From the NCBI GenBank assembly GCA_002633005.1, contig NMRA01000670.1, positions 39,843-103,842 on the forward strand: DNA of 64,000 nucleotides, read 5' to 3'. Origin of the DNA: Phoronis australis (taxonomy: Eukaryota; Phoronida; Phoronidae). The first letter of the stretch is position 1, and each line of letters begins with the position of its first letter. Positions 35,215 through 49,110 of this stretch are shown piece by piece. The position numbers and the translations under genes were made by a program. The notes under the pieces were generated by a model, which did no database searches, was not told the origin of the DNA, and was given only the letters and a program-made list of their open reading frames with translations.

Positions 35215-35364
35215 ACTGGTTTTCGGCTGGACACAAAAATCAGAAATCCGACTATGGATAGCCAAAAGTTAATTGTTTTGTCTTCAGCATTTCTCAAAAC
35301 GTTTTGTCAAAGTCAACCCATTTTTGTCTTTTGTCTTTAAGTAAATATAGCCTTAGCCTGATTT

Positions 35365-36374
35365 TTTAGTCATGACTAAAATGTGACTGATATGTGACTA
35401 AATAATTATTCATGACTAGACTGTGACTAGGATATCTTAGAATATTTGATGGTGTGACTAAAATGTGACTAACATATGACTAAATAATAGTCGTGACTAA
35501 AATATGACTAGAACATCTTAGAGTGTGTGATGGTATGTCTAAAATAAGATGTTTATATGGATGTGACAAAAATGTGACTAAAATATCTTTGCTTTGTTTG
35601 GATGTGTCTGAATTATGACCTAATTTTTGGAGTTGATTGCCCGATTTCAAATTTCACAAATACCGCGGTTTTCCATGAGCTGAGATTTTTAACTTATAAC
35701 TTGAAAAACAATACAAACTTTGAATTTAGATATCAAACTGCCTCCAAGATTTAGTTTTTGATATCCTATTGTACAAAACGATTTGGTAGTTACGAACAGT
35801 AGCAAGAACCATTTTCAAGTAAGTCGCTACATTTTTGTGCATGTCATATTATTCATTTCTTAATACATTTTGTCCAATCTGATTTTGTAGCAGTTGGTGT
35901 TTCAGTGCCGTACAGACTTCATGGAAAAATTTATGACTAAACCTCTAGTCATGACTGGATCATTAGTCAGTGACTAGAGTTCTAGTAAGTTCATTTGTAT
36001 AAATGGGGTGTGACTAAACCTCTAGTCAGTGACTAAAGCTCACTTCATAACTAGATCATTAGTCAGTTGCTAAAGCTCTAGTCAGTTCATTTGAATAATT
36101 GGGACATGACTAAAACTCAAGTCAGCAACTAAACAGCCTGAAATTCTAGTCACTGAAGCATTAGTCACCGACTACAGTGTTACTGCCACAACTATGGGTT
36201 TTTAGTAATGACTACAGTTTTAAACATGTTCCAATTACGCAAATGAACCGACTAAAATGTGACTAAACCGATTCAAATATATCATGGACAAACTTTAGTC
36301 ACATTTTAGTCATGACTAAAATGAATTTTTATATGTGACAAAAATGAGACTAAAACATGAATAAACCATGACTA
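35365..36374. repeat. Dense cluster of TGACTA/TAGTCA motifs
   Basis: Counting by eye, TGACTA occurs 19 times and its complement TAGTCA 10 times in about 1.0 kb, where well under one would be expected. Near both ends the same 16-bp palindrome TTTAGTCATGACTAAA appears (35365-35380 and 36305-36320). Spacing is irregular, so it is not a simple tandem repeat. The motif resembles but does not equal the AP-1 site TGA(C/G)TCA. Origin and function unknown. Confidence 0.85.
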
Positions 36375-36389
36375 ACAAAGGGTAAGGGA

Positions 36390-39387
36390 AAATACAAAGC
36401 CACGACAGATTCTTCAAGAAATAGGCCACAGGTGTCGACTGGAGAAAGAAGTACTTATCAACTAAGCACTTGTGCAGCTGATAAAGCTAACATGTGCCAC
36501 TGTCCTTCTGCTAAATACGCAGTGTCATTTTATTCTTACCTGAGGTCCACCTTGACCCTCAGGTTTGTCAGCAGTTCAGGGACAAGTTTCACAGAGACAA
36601 ACCTCCATCTGGACACAGCTTAGTTTTTCTTAGGACACAGTTTAGTTTTTATTAGGAAATCACAGAAACAGAGCAGCTCCCTCAAACTTTTGTAGTGTAT
36701 TCATAGGTCAAACAATACAAGGTCACCTAGAAATGTGCATTCCCAAATTTGTTGACAAGGCAATTTAAGTAGTATTAGCCAAGAGCTTGCTTAGTTACAT
36801 ATATAAAGGTGTCATCACTTTGAAGCTACATTTTCTTAATCTTGAGCTTATGTACGACCTTTTCAACGCAGTCTGTACATTTAGCCAAATATGCACACAA
36901 CTAGATAATTTAACTCAGAGCAAAAGTGCATTTCTGACGGTAGAAATTACGTATAATTTGATTTTTTACTTTATGCCAATCGATCATGTAACTTTGCATT
37001 TTTAGGAAAATATAGCGAGAAAGAAAGCAACATTCATAACAAAACATGGTCAATAACATGACCAAATATGGTATGATATAAATGTTTGAGATAAAATATC
37101 AAAAATGCTGTCACAGTTTTTCTTTATAAACTGTTCATCAAAATCAGTTCCATTTTTGATTACACCTCATGCAAAAGCGGAGTATTTTCAAAAAAATTCC
37201 TAACAGGATTATGGAGGATAGTGTATGAAGCCATTTGTGAGGTACGATGTTCTGAAGCCAAAATTGGACATTTTCAAGGACCCTTCATAACCTTAATGTG
37301 TTTATATTTGCTCAAAACTTATAGCCATTTTACACTGGCTCTCCACAACCACAAGAGGGAGAAACATCCAAAAACTTGACTGGAAACACACACAAACAAT
37401 CAACATCATTTTGAAAAGCTCCACATGTATGCCGAGGGCAATTTCTGTGGGTCCTAGTGTGGAAATGCAGTTACTTCAGGTGCACGTGTAATACACAACT
37501 TATCTAAGTCATGACAGATGACTATGTGTAGCAACAAGAATGAAAAGCTATGATCAACAATGTGCGCTGATTATGATGAATAAAAAGAAACGTCAGCGCA
37601 AGTTAATAGACACCCAAGCGTCTGCACGCATAACAGTCGCGACAGAAACGTGTGCTTGACAACAAGTGTAAGGCAGCGGCTAGAAAAATCAATGAGATGG
37701 TTGACTTCAAGTCACCAGTTGTCTAGAACGCAGAGGACACAAGAGATGATGTGAAAGAATGAGCAGTAGCAACAGGTAAGACAACATCGGAGTGAAAATG
37801 TTGACTTTAAACGAGAAGGGCAACTTCAAGGAAAATTCATTCTGATTTTCCAAGTGTCCAATGATATACTTTGATATTACATAACCAGGTAACAATGAAT
37901 ATTTCCATAGATAAGGTGGAAGATAGCCGGTGAATTCTAGTAAAATTGATTATATAAATGAAACACAGTATTCATATGCCATAGCCATCATAATATTTCA
38001 TGTGTTAAGCTGACTAATCATTATGATCATTTCTATGTAGATTAAGAATTAAGAAATTTTTTTTTAAATTCTAAGAAAAATAAAGCACCATTATCAAGAC
38101 CAAAATTTTGCGGCACACAAGATTTAATTTTTTGTAACGTCACGTAAATCGAACACGTAACATCAATTATTTTTCAATTAAGGTTAATAACTAAAACAAT
38201 GGACTCAGCTGTAGAGCATGAGCACATTCAACACTGTCACGTGTTCATTGAAATACCTGACTCAGGTGCTGGTGAGAGTTACCATAACTACCTTCTCAGA
38301 AAGTCACCAGAATAAATGAACATACTCTTAGATAATTATCAGCAGCAAAAGCGTTCCATTTGGAGGGAGCACACGTGAAAGAGCTAATCCTTTTACAGAG
38401 GTTTGCTAATCCATAACGTAATTCATGAGGTTTCAAACAATAAAAAGATTTATTTTTTGGAATAAAGAATTCAATAAATAACCCTTTGGACTAATAAAAA
38501 TATAAAACCTTTTCACAGCAAAAATTAAAGGAATCACCAAGTCATGTTGCCTTAGTTATTGTTCCGTTTTTTGACTTTGAAACTCATTCGCTAAATAGGC
38601 GTGTTGATTTACGACTGCAACTGTGTCATCCAGTCCAGCACATTCAGCCAAGCCCATGAATAGCAATCTGTGATGGCGCCATCAGTGATGTGCCGAGGAC
38701 TTCACTGGAAACTCCGGGTAAATGGTGCACGCTTTCTTGGCCACTTGTTAAAGTAAGATTTGCCTAATGATGAGATTGTATACATCCCTGTAACACATTT
38801 CAAAAGGATCGAGAAGGAAAATAAACGCTTATGCTGTAGTGATACAGTGTCGCGGACTTGCGAAGACGAACAGGCTCATAGGCTACCATACAATTCAATC
38901 TGACAGCTAGGAAACTGTGAACATAGCAGAACTAAGTTCACAGCCAACACTCATGCATGATGGCAGTTTTCACTGCATTTGGTAGACATAGCAACGTAAC
39001 ATGTGAATGATTTGCAAATTCCTCAACAGGAAAAGGCTCAAAAACAACACATAGTAAAAAATAAATATTCATCGCTCAATCAACATTTTAATCAATAATA
39101 AAACCAATACAATGAAAAAAAAATAAAAATGTAAAATTTGTGGAAGCTAACCAATCTTAAGACCTTTAAAGGTGTCAGTACTCAAGAAAAGAGAGCCAAC
39201 ATAAGACCATCGCTGAATTTCATTGATCACAAACTCAGATCTGAACACTGTGCTCTGCCAAACAACCACTCATTATCAAACCGCAGTAATTAGCAGGAAT
39301 TACCATGACAACACTTTCAGCAGTGGTATATTAAAAGCGTAGTCAACTAAAACCTTCACAAAACTCCATTGTCTTATTTATGTGCAG
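36390..39387. other. Gene-free stretch before gene C exon
   Basis: No exon could be supported. The frame at 36432-36623, with a Cys-containing segment CAADKANMCHCPS, follows a weak acceptor but has no phase-1 donor to join 39388. Upstream exons of gene C are expected in or left of this interval. Confidence 0.4.
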
Positions 39388-39684
39388 GTAAATACGGACC
39401 AGGCTTGCCAGGGCACATCATTCCGCTGGAGTTAGGCAATGCCCAGACAACAATGAGCGATACAGCAGGCATGGTTAACGATACACACAAGGCTAACTTG
39501 CTAAGTACTTTACAACAAAACATTGATACATGGATGAACCCACAATGGGTGATGCCAAACACCTTTGAAAGACCAACAGTGGGTAGTAAACCAGTTTTGA
39601 CCACAACTCAACAACCAGAGTCAACTACAGTGCCAAGCCTGATCAAAGAAGATTCAACAGACTTCAACCTGCCACCATTTATTG
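39388..39684 (+). CDS. Gene C, extracellular exon (phase 1-1)
   Basis: A 297-bp exon lies between TTTATGTGCAG and a GTAAGG donor. It is entered and left in phase 1, so it is a symmetric, shuffle-competent exon. It encodes 99 residues beginning GKYGPGLPGHIIPLELGNAQ. One N-glycosylation site (NDT) and a Trp-rich middle (WMNPQWV) are followed by a Thr/Ser-rich membrane-proximal part (VLTTTQQPESTTVPS). No known domain is recognised. A signal peptide and further upstream exons must exist but were not found. The Thr-rich stalk before the helix parallels gene A. Confidence 0.65.
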
Positions 39685-41687
39685 GTAAGGAATGACAAAA
39701 CACATTCATGTTTCAAATAAATTCTATGGTAACCGTAAATTTGTAATCATCATTATATTTATGATTGGTTTACTTGAACTTGATCACTTTGCCCGTCAAG
39801 CGCCTGGGTGCAGTTGGGCAAATGCTCCTTCGGGCACGTAACTTTGTGTACAATACCAGTGCAGTCCCCATTAACCCTTTAGCACTTATCTTCCACAAGC
39901 CATTTGGACTGGTGGTTATCTTAACGTGCCAACATACTGCACACCCCACAGCAAAATTTAATGAAGTTGTTGCAAAAAGTCAAAATACAAGATTGATAAT
40001 TTAGTTCTAATAACAGAGATAACAAATACAGTGGTATTGCCCTAGTAGTAGCTCTAGACTTTACCGCAATACCACAACCCTAATAGGGCCCTCCTGGACT
40101 ACACAACATTCGAATTTCCCTGTATTTACCCACAATGCCGTACGCATGTCAGGCACTTCGGAGCCTTTTTTGGTGCCACCGGTGTTTCACGTTATTTGTT
40201 GTCTGATTCTTTACAAGTTTTTCTCGGCTGCATTACTCCATTCGTCCTTCCAATGCCAATGAAGTGACTGCTGTGCTGTGGGCTACAACTCTGACCCAAG
40301 AAAGTTTGATAAACTGGACAAATACCTGTGGATACGTGAAGTGAAATTCTTCCCCTTTCCGACATTAATGATAAACACGAAAATGTGCCCAAATGAGGTC
40401 ACGCACTTTCTTATCTCTGGGACAAACGAAGGTTCTATTGCCGTGTAATCAGGAACGGTCCTATTCAAATCTGCTGTCTTTACCCACAATGCTGAGTGTC
40501 AAAAGGGCACTGCTTCAACCATACGACTCATTATATTACATCAAAATTTGCCCATCCATATCATTCTAATGATAATAGGTCATTCCTGAATATTAATTTC
40601 TCTTTGAAATGAGGCTTGAACAGCGTGAGGAATCATAAACACACCAATCAGTACCCATTACGGCGTTTTCCATGTCAATACCAACTTGTTCGATTCTATA
40701 GCCCAACAACAAGTTTGGAAGATGACCCCTGTTGCCAATATCTTACACGACTGATTAACTCCAATAATCTCCAATAAGAGCATATCTAGCCTGACTGGGC
40801 TGTGCATTTAAAAATAAAAGTTAAGTTATAACATATTTGAACATAAACCAATAGCATTTCTGATTTCCTCATCTAAGTCTGATCATGTTTAATCGCCAAA
40901 ATCGTCCAATCACAACCAAAGTTACGACAATCTATTCTTTCCGAATGTACCAATTTGCTCTGGGTTTGACTGTGTTCACACGTGGTCTGTAATAAGCCTG
41001 GTACATAATTGGCCTGTCTGATGTCACACCAGGCAAAAGATTGTGCTTTTGCTAGACGTTATCACACACTCACAACCCTCTACGTATGGTAAAGTCACTG
41101 AACGGCAGAACGGCGTCATGATACCATTTACCAAAATAACCCAACAATTTTCAGAAGTATAATAATAGTATAGTTAAAATAAAATATATGGCCATGCTTT
41201 TATCTACGCTTTTCTAGTGTCCAAGAAACAACTTCAATTCATCCACTTGCATATGGGATATTGTAAATATGAGGTGAAAACCCATGACCTGCATGAATGT
41301 GGTGTCACTCAGAGTCATGCTCAAAAACATGTTTAACCAATGATGGGTGAAGTCCTACTATATTGGAGCAGAGAAAAGTAATTTTAATTACTGTTAACTG
41401 AATCATATTGGTGATCCATAGGCCACAATTTGATAAATTCACGCATGGGAAATCAACAATTCCTGGTTGTTCATTAAGTTTTGCACAACAGCTATAAAGT
41501 CTGTATATTCCATTTATTTAGCACACCCTGTCTATAAGGCAAACATATTTAATTTGTTTTTTTGCGAAATAACTTGAGAATTATCATACAATTAGTTTAA
41601 GTATACACTTAAGTTATCCCTGGAATTAATCAACTGATATAATAGAAATATTTAATAGATGAGAAAATGAACAGCCCGTGTTTCTAA

Positions 41688-42149
41688 AGGGCCTTTAACA
41701 CTAAAGTCGGCGCGTCGTTTTGGGGAGTTGCGGTCAGTATGAACGCTAAACTTCGGTCCTGGATCGAAGTTAACAGCGCCAGTTAACTTCGCAGTAAACA
41801 GGTGGATTTAATAGCGGAACGTCGATGCCGTGAAGCAGTATGAACGGTCAACTTCGGTCCCATCAAAGTTATCGCCAGGTGCCAGTTATCATCAACACTT
41901 AAAGGGTAGTGACTAGTCGCTAATAGTTGCTAATATTTTGCTCGAATAATCACCAATGGAATTAAAAATAAATTCTATGTCAAATTTTAGCGTGCAGTGC
42001 TACCTTGCAATTAATTCGATGACAACAGCGTCACCTACAGTTTACTCTGATGTCCGTTAACAACCAAAGCCAGTATGAACGGTTTAGTTTACTTTGCAGT
42101 TTATGTCGCTGCTCCGCTTGACCGGATTTAAGTTAGTATGAAAAGGCCT
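41688..42149. mobile_element. Harbinger-like MITE, copy 2
   Basis: A 462-bp element begins AGGGCCTTTAACACTAA and ends TTAGTATGAAAAGGCCT. It is flanked by TAA at 41685-41687 and 42150-42152. It is homologous along its length to 14058-14564, including the repeated AACTTCG/CGAAGTT motifs (CTTCGGTCCTGGATCGAAG forms a small hairpin). Two independent copies with matching 3-bp duplications make the assignment firm. Confidence 0.85.
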
Positions 42150-42188
42150 TAAAAAGGTTACCAAACCCCGTTTTGGCCTATTAACAGA

Positions 42189-43645
42189 TACAGTTTTCGC
42201 CGTAATAACCGCCCATGCGTCTATAAGCGCCCCCCACGCGTTTTCAGACTTTGCTAAAATAAGAGCCCAGTACATGAACATGTACATGCGAAAAATGCCA
42301 ATTTATCAATAATATTCGACAGTCCTGAAAAAAATCATTGTGTGCAGAATTTGTAGACCACGAGCCTCGCCACTATGTTGGTTAATATTAATTTAGCCGT
42401 GACTATACACATCAAACTTCCGCCATGCCTCAAAACGAACACATAAGTTCTGTTGATATTGCGAGGAGCAATGGTCTGGCCTTTCAGAACAGAAGTAGTG
42501 TACTTGTATACGGGATTGCTTTGTAGATATTTCCCGCTTTCAACAGGAATCCAAATTTCTTTGTAGGCCTACACATGAAAACCACGAATCAAAGACTAAT
42601 AAAAAGCTTGGCCAGTGTTAAAAGCAGGTGGCCAGGAAGCGCGCGCTTACATAAACCTGTCATCAAAGACATCAGTTGGGAATTATCCATTCATGAAATG
42701 GGTAGCATAGCATCAGCAAAAAAATGAATACTGGCACTAATTTCTGACAGTTTCTAATACTATAAAAAAATGTTTGCGGTATTTTTAAGATGAATTGTTT
42801 GATTAACCATAATTGGTGTTTTTAAGCCAAATATCCGATAAAATGACCTCTGGCAGTGAATGCTTACACACCTTTACACTGAAAAATAACTGTCAGATAG
42901 TCATGTACGCCGCATCCAGTCACACGGCGACTAATATGGTCTTACCGAGACAAATGTCGAACGTTTTTAGCAACATGAGACCGGCAAGTGCTGAATGAAA
43001 CACGCTCTGGTTTAGGCCTACTGCTTGGGCAAATTTCTTTAGATACAATGCACATCTAGCTTGTTAGTCTGCGGGGCTTTGGCCAAAAGACAGTATCTGC
43101 TCTGGCAAATGAACTCTGGTGACACGCACGCGCTCGCTTACTCACACAGACAACTTCAAAACAAACATCACGTGACAACAACATGTGTGTTCATCCAGAC
43201 ATTATTCTCATGTTGCCAATCATACATGTAGATGGTATGATGTACTAGCACAGATTTGTACTTAAACCTGCCGTGATCCCGACTCCACGGGAACTTAAAA
43301 TTCTTAGGGACGCTAATTGGACAACTTAAGGAGGATTTCAGGTAATTTGCTTGAGTCAACGATTGCGAGGCAGGCAGTTGGCGAGTTTTTGCCCTGGGAT
43401 TTCAGCACAATTTTCTGTAAAATGATCGTAATTTAGCCGCTAAGTTTGATAGCAATACACCACGGTTTTGTAGAAAGTCTTTGCATAGATTACAGATACG
43501 TCACAGAGAGTAAATATGATGAATCTTAGCTTCCAACTTCACCCGATTCGGAGACCGGGTTTCAACGGCCTTGGGTTATAATAAGCGTCCCCCCCGAAAC
43601 GAACTTTTCTAAGCGCCCTGGGCGGTTATTACGGCGAATACGGTA
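42189..43645 (+). mobile_element. 1.45-kb non-autonomous TIR element, copy 3
   Basis: Begins TACAGTTTTCGCCGTAATAA and ends TTATTACGGCGAATACGGTA, with TA at both borders, in the same orientation as the copy at 18284. It starts 37 bp after the MITE. Its terminal repeats are more diverged at the left (TTTTCGCC for ATTCGCCC). No transposase. Confidence 0.9.
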
Positions 43646-43989
43646 GTTAAAACGACATTCCCATCCAATTCCCTAAAACAATATAATGCTCTATAACTCT
43701 CAACAACATTTGAAAGTTTGCAGGAAAAATTGAAAATTCCTTTTGGAGTCTGCTAATCGGGCAAGCGTGACCTCGTATGACCTGCTTTTAGCCAATTACA
43801 AGACCACTCACCAAGAACCATAATGTCCAATGTGTGACATACAGCGAAGTATTAGTTTTTAGTCGATTCCTGTTTAATCCTTCAAGATTGGCGCCAATGA
43901 TGGATTAGAGGATGACAGAACGAGGATTGTCTGAAATCACCGAAACAGGGTTTACTATCCTTTTAAGGTTATGTATGCCCCTAGCAAAA

Positions 43990-44330
43990 TGTCAAAATTT
44001 GGCAAACTTTGGAACATTATATCTCAGAAATGGTGGACTGGATTATACACTGTTGTCTAATACAACGCTAGCAAGTGCTTTCAAAATGTTGCACTTGCGC
44101 ATGAGGGGCTGTCACAAAATAGGACTTCTAAGATTTTTATGAAAAAATCGAAAGTCGCATAAAACAAAAATGAAATCCTAATTTAGAAGACTGCAATGGC
44201 GTTTTTGAGATTTCATCCTGAAAATTTATATCAAATAAAATTTGGCCATGCAATTGATAGCAGTTTTGCAGATATTTGGCTAGACAATACGGTCCTAAAT
44301 AACCTCAATAGATTACGGGAACTTTGACGT
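43990..44330. repeat. Dispersed repeat, copy 1
   Basis: Aligns with 48740-49110. Shared blocks include GAGATTTCATC-T-AAAATT, ATATCAAAT-AAA-TTGG and GATATTTGGCTA-A-AATAC, in the same order and orientation. Borders are approximate. The frame at 43912-44142 overlaps it and is not supported as a gene. Confidence 0.6.
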
Positions 44331-47300
44331 TTAATGCCAGTTATGTACTTAGAAAATGTCCGATATATTAGATTGTAAGGAAAAAATAACTTGAGAATCA
44401 TAATAACTAGTTACAATTTCTGACAGATGAGGCTATGTTTCACTTCATCAAAGGATGTTTCTCACTCGATCATATTAGATATTCAGAGCAGAGTTCCATT
44501 GACTTGTGAAATACAAAATATCACAGTTACGCTTGTAACAAACAGTCAGTATTCCTCGGAACTATTGGTGAAGCGTGACAGTACCTGTTGGCAGCGGTGG
44601 TCACGAAACATTTTGAATCTTATAGCGCAATGTGGTAGAACAGTGAAATCATTTTTGTCACATTTTTTGTTATATTTGTCGAAAACTAATTTAATCATAA
44701 ATTCTGTGGCATTATTGGCAGTTTTGGACCACATACCTGCTCTCAACTGATACAATGTAAAATTCAGTGTTTTTAGCAATGTAATAAGCTTTTGAAAAAA
44801 TAGAAAAACGATGAAACCACAGTTAGTCAAATTTTCATCAACAGAAATCACTGAACCACAAAAGGCAAAAGTCATGTGCACCTTGCGAGTTACCCCAGAA
44901 TAACATGTCCTTGAGCACCTAGCCACAGATCGGCTGAATGTCTACAGTCACCACCCTACACCTTGCAACAGATATGGCACAAACAGGATTAGCCTGCAAT
45001 TTCTTGAGCCTTGTCTGCAGGTTTGTGTCCTCACTACAGCTTGTGTTAGGGGGCATTACCGTAGATACCCCAGAACAAGTTACCATACCTCAATAAGGTG
45101 GGTTAGACTGTCACATGTGTGTCAAATTGCCTCAAAACAAATAGCATTCACACAACCGCTAAACCAAGCAACAATTCATTCCACCAGTAGGTTGTAATGT
45201 ACGCTGCACTACAATGAAAATACAAAAAAAAATGAGAACACTACCTCACTCATAAAAACTGCAACAAATTAGTGTCTTGAGTAATTTGAAGAATTTTTTA
45301 ATGGTACTGAACATGAACTTAAATCTTTTAAAACAATTAAAATACCCATGACCTTCACATGGTACTAAAAATATAACTATCCTATTTAAAGAGGCATGGA
45401 ATGCAAAAGCTCGTCAAAAATATATATTAAACATTTCTTGACGAAAGTACCATCTCGCAACGTCTATTACTCAGTGATTTGCATTCCCTTGTGAGGAAAT
45501 TTCCAGAAAAAATCACAAAATTGGCGATTTATGAAATATGTGCAAAGGAAAAACTTGATGGTTACCACAGAGTTTCTGATCTCCCTCCCACTTATGATAA
45601 ATGCCCGGATGCGCTTAAAGAAAGTCAGTTGCTTAAAGTTGCTTGAGGTAAAAGGTCACATCTTCCATATAAGGGAAATGTGCTACGTCTGTCTTGCCAT
45701 ACCAAATAAGGAAACATGCTTTGTGGGAGAAAAATCAACGGAGTAGCGACCAGTTGACAGAAATTTTTTTTGAAATTTGAAACTTAAAGAAAATGCTTTG
45801 ATATCAACAGAAATTATAAATCTTGACGAACAAACCCTAAAAACACCAGGTGAGCAGGTTGACTTCTCTTTCGGTGGCAGAGAACCACTTTCAATATTGC
45901 AATTTAGTCTGTTTATCGCGTTCCAGGCCTATTTAACAATTTTATACCAAAAGATATGTAAAAAGTGAATATGGTAAAAACAATCCTGCGAGATAGGAAC
46001 CAATGTTGTTGAAGTTTCAATTTCTAAGACACTTATGCCATTTGCAAAAAAGTTAAAATCACAGTTAATAAGAACAAAGCCCCCACGTCATTATTGCCGT
46101 TAATTCTAATGTTTACCATATCTAAAATGAGTAGAGGGCTTTTTCACAATGTACAACGCATGAATTCTAAAAACAGGCCAAGGAAAACATTGAGTGATTG
46201 GGAATGGCTCCCTTTGCCCCTCGTGTCTATACATGTAAAAACCTTACATAGATGTCAGCCAACTAGCTAAATGTACTCATTCACTAAAGCCGAGAAAAAG
46301 CCAACAAAGTATAGAATGGATACAAAAATCGAGTTGATGGTTAAAGCACGTCCTGAGCATGAGATCAAAACAGTGAAATGTCAAATTACCTGAAATAAGG
46401 AATTTGTTTTCACAACTTGCTGTGTTTGTGAACACAAAGTCACAGAGGCGTGAGGTGACCAACGCAACATTCGTTCTTAACAGTTGTATGCATGCAGACA
46501 CACAACTCCCCCAGGATCGTTTTCCCCCAGCATCTTTCTACCATATGTACAAGTCATTGACACAATGATATAGTGACTCGGTGAATGAAAGGACTGGGGG
46601 TACATGCGGAGCTGCTCTGTGCCTGGCGGAGATTCGATTAAGAGACAGCACTGTAACCTTTGACCTGGGATAAGTAGTAAACAAATTTCTTTGCCCTTGT
46701 GCAGTTCCAAGGTGGTTTTCTCGCTACGCTATACATATTTCATGTCTGCAGTTCCCCGAGAATGAAGATATAGCATTTTGCTAGACATACGTGAAATATT
46801 GTAAAAATGGACAATTTTTGTGAATAAGGTTTGAGATATCCTTAAGCTAAAAACCAATGCCCCTGATGGCCAAATGATGAAACGATCAGAATCTTACACT
46901 GATGTCAAACAAGTTAGGTGTACCTGTCAACCTGACAATTCAACTTCCAAAGAACCACTCTGTTCGGAAATTGTTCATTTTCTCTATCACCGATCAGTTT
47001 GGTCACCTTATTCCAATAGCAAATGTTTAGCTGATTTTCAAAATGTCGTGACAGATTATCGCACTTCAACGCATATGCCCAGGACCCAGAGAAAATACTA
47101 AACTCTCAGGAAATAACGGCATTCAAGCAGCTGAAACGGAGTTCGGCAAATAAGACATTTTAAACTCAAATTAAACCAAATGTTTTGTACATTATGCATT
47201 GAAACTTCATCCGGGCATAAACAAATCCTCAAAGCTGTATGTCCTTGATTGTCAACGTGTGCCTTCCAAACAGTCACAAACATTGCCAATACAATGCTAA

Positions 47301-48739
47301 ACATGACCTAAAAGTAATGGTGGGGAAATTTAAAAACTTTCTGAAAAGTCATGAAGTCTTCTTTAGTTTGAAATCCAAAAAATTCAAAAGCAATCAAAAA
47401 AGGCAAGAACAAGGATTTACGACTAATTAAACACATTAATGCTATCTGACGGTGTGAAAATACCATCATATTACTTGGCCTCACATCAACAAAAACAAAA
47501 TGAAATGTAGCGTGGCTTGTCATCAGATCACAAAAAACAGAAGAGTAGGCAAAACACTAGGTGACTGGTCACAAAGAATAATGCGTTTTGAAAACAAAAG
47601 AACTTACTAGAAACAATAGCAGTGCAGGGGAATTCCTGACCTGGTTTGAACATGTGCCCTTTGGGCGCACCTAATGATAAAAAGTGTGCCTTTTTCAAAA
47701 AGATGTCCGCACCAGATTTAGTGTAATTAATGAGAAACAGACACCAAGCAATCAAAATAAGTCACATTTTACCCGACTAAGTTGACTAGAATCTTGTATT
47801 TTTGAAAGACTGTTGCGTTTTAGAAATGTACGTGTGGGGACGCACTGCTGCAATGTACTAAGGCCTCTTTTATTTTTTTCATGCGCTAATGGTACAAAGG
47901 CGCAGTACAGGAATATCCCAGCAACGCACCATTGAAATGTACCCACAGTGCACTGTACAAGGAAACAACAACTTGGATACACTGTAACAGCCAAAATTGA
48001 CAAAAAAGTGTTGGTACCTCACCTTGACTTAATTTGTGAGGGAAAATTCCTAAACTTTCCTACTCTTTATAAAAGGAGATAAGAAGTTGTCATTCTGTCT
48101 CTTGACTTGAGCTATACGATTCATTTGTATTATTGACGGTGTTCCTGTGAAATAAATGGTTAAAGCAAAATTTCCCCTGAGCAGTCCATAGCCAGCTCAT
48201 TATGCATGCATTCTGTTTGCTTCGAAAAAATTATCAAGATAAGCGGCAAAAAAGTTTGGTCTCGATACTAAATTACTGCACATGATCACTCCTTTCTAGG
48301 TGGTAAGCCTCTTTAAAAACATTGTCATTCCAAATCTACTAAATGTTTTTACATAACTCTTGCACGTGAAGTCTGACATCATTAGACCCCTCTGAGCATT
48401 AACCCAATCAATTGTTTGTCCAGGTAAACGCTCACTCCAACTTATCATAACAAATTGTTTCTAAGAGTCCATATGCTAGTCTTAATGGCCAAACAGTGAC
48501 ATTTTAGTTCTCCAATGCATGGTTACACACAAAAGGAGAAGTGAATGATACAACCAACTTCATTCTTGGTCTTTAAATCATTCCAATGTTCTTTTGACTC
48601 TGAACTTTGTGGTGTGCCACCTGAACTGATGTCGTGGTAGTCCCCAAATCATGTAAAATGTTGTTAAAACTCAAGAGTTAAGTTTATGTAGGATCCTAGA
48701 AAAATGTTAACATCTGACTTAACTCCTCAACATCATATT

Positions 48740-49110
48740 TCAAAAATGGTTGATTGAATTAATATGAACCTTTCAGATACTACGCTTTTTACGCATCGTT
48801 GTTCAAAATGCAGTTTAGAATTGTAAAATGCTCCACATTTGCAAGCGGGAATACCATTTTTATGCAAAAATAAATCAAAAGTTGCATGAAATGAAAACGA
48901 AATAATTTAAAAAACTGCAACAAAATTGTTGAGATTTCATCTTCAAAATTCATATCAAATGAAACTTGGTCATATTACTAAGTCAATTAATGGCAAATGG
49001 GTTATAAAGTTAAAAATCAACAGGCTTTCTACTTTTGAAAATAAATACTTTTACTAAGTTAAAATCTACAGTTATGTTGATATTTGGCTAAATACAAGGC
49101 CTTGTTGATA
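48740..49110. repeat. Dispersed repeat, copy 2
   Basis: Second copy of the family at 43990-44330, ending about 80 bp before the gene C membrane exon. Borders are approximate and the class is unknown. Confidence 0.6.

Noticed and set aside
36432-36623. Cys-containing exon of gene C (CAADKANMCHCPS)
   Set aside because: The acceptor is weak and the only donor-like GT is in phase 2, which does not join the phase-1 entry of 39388.
44427-44926. Overlapping plus (107 aa) and minus (126 aa) frames
   Set aside because: Open on both strands in AT-rich intronic DNA, with no domain, splice site or composition signal on either.
46874-47101. 75-codon frame with several Cys in the gene C intron
   Set aside because: No acceptor or donor in the phase needed between 39684 and 49189.
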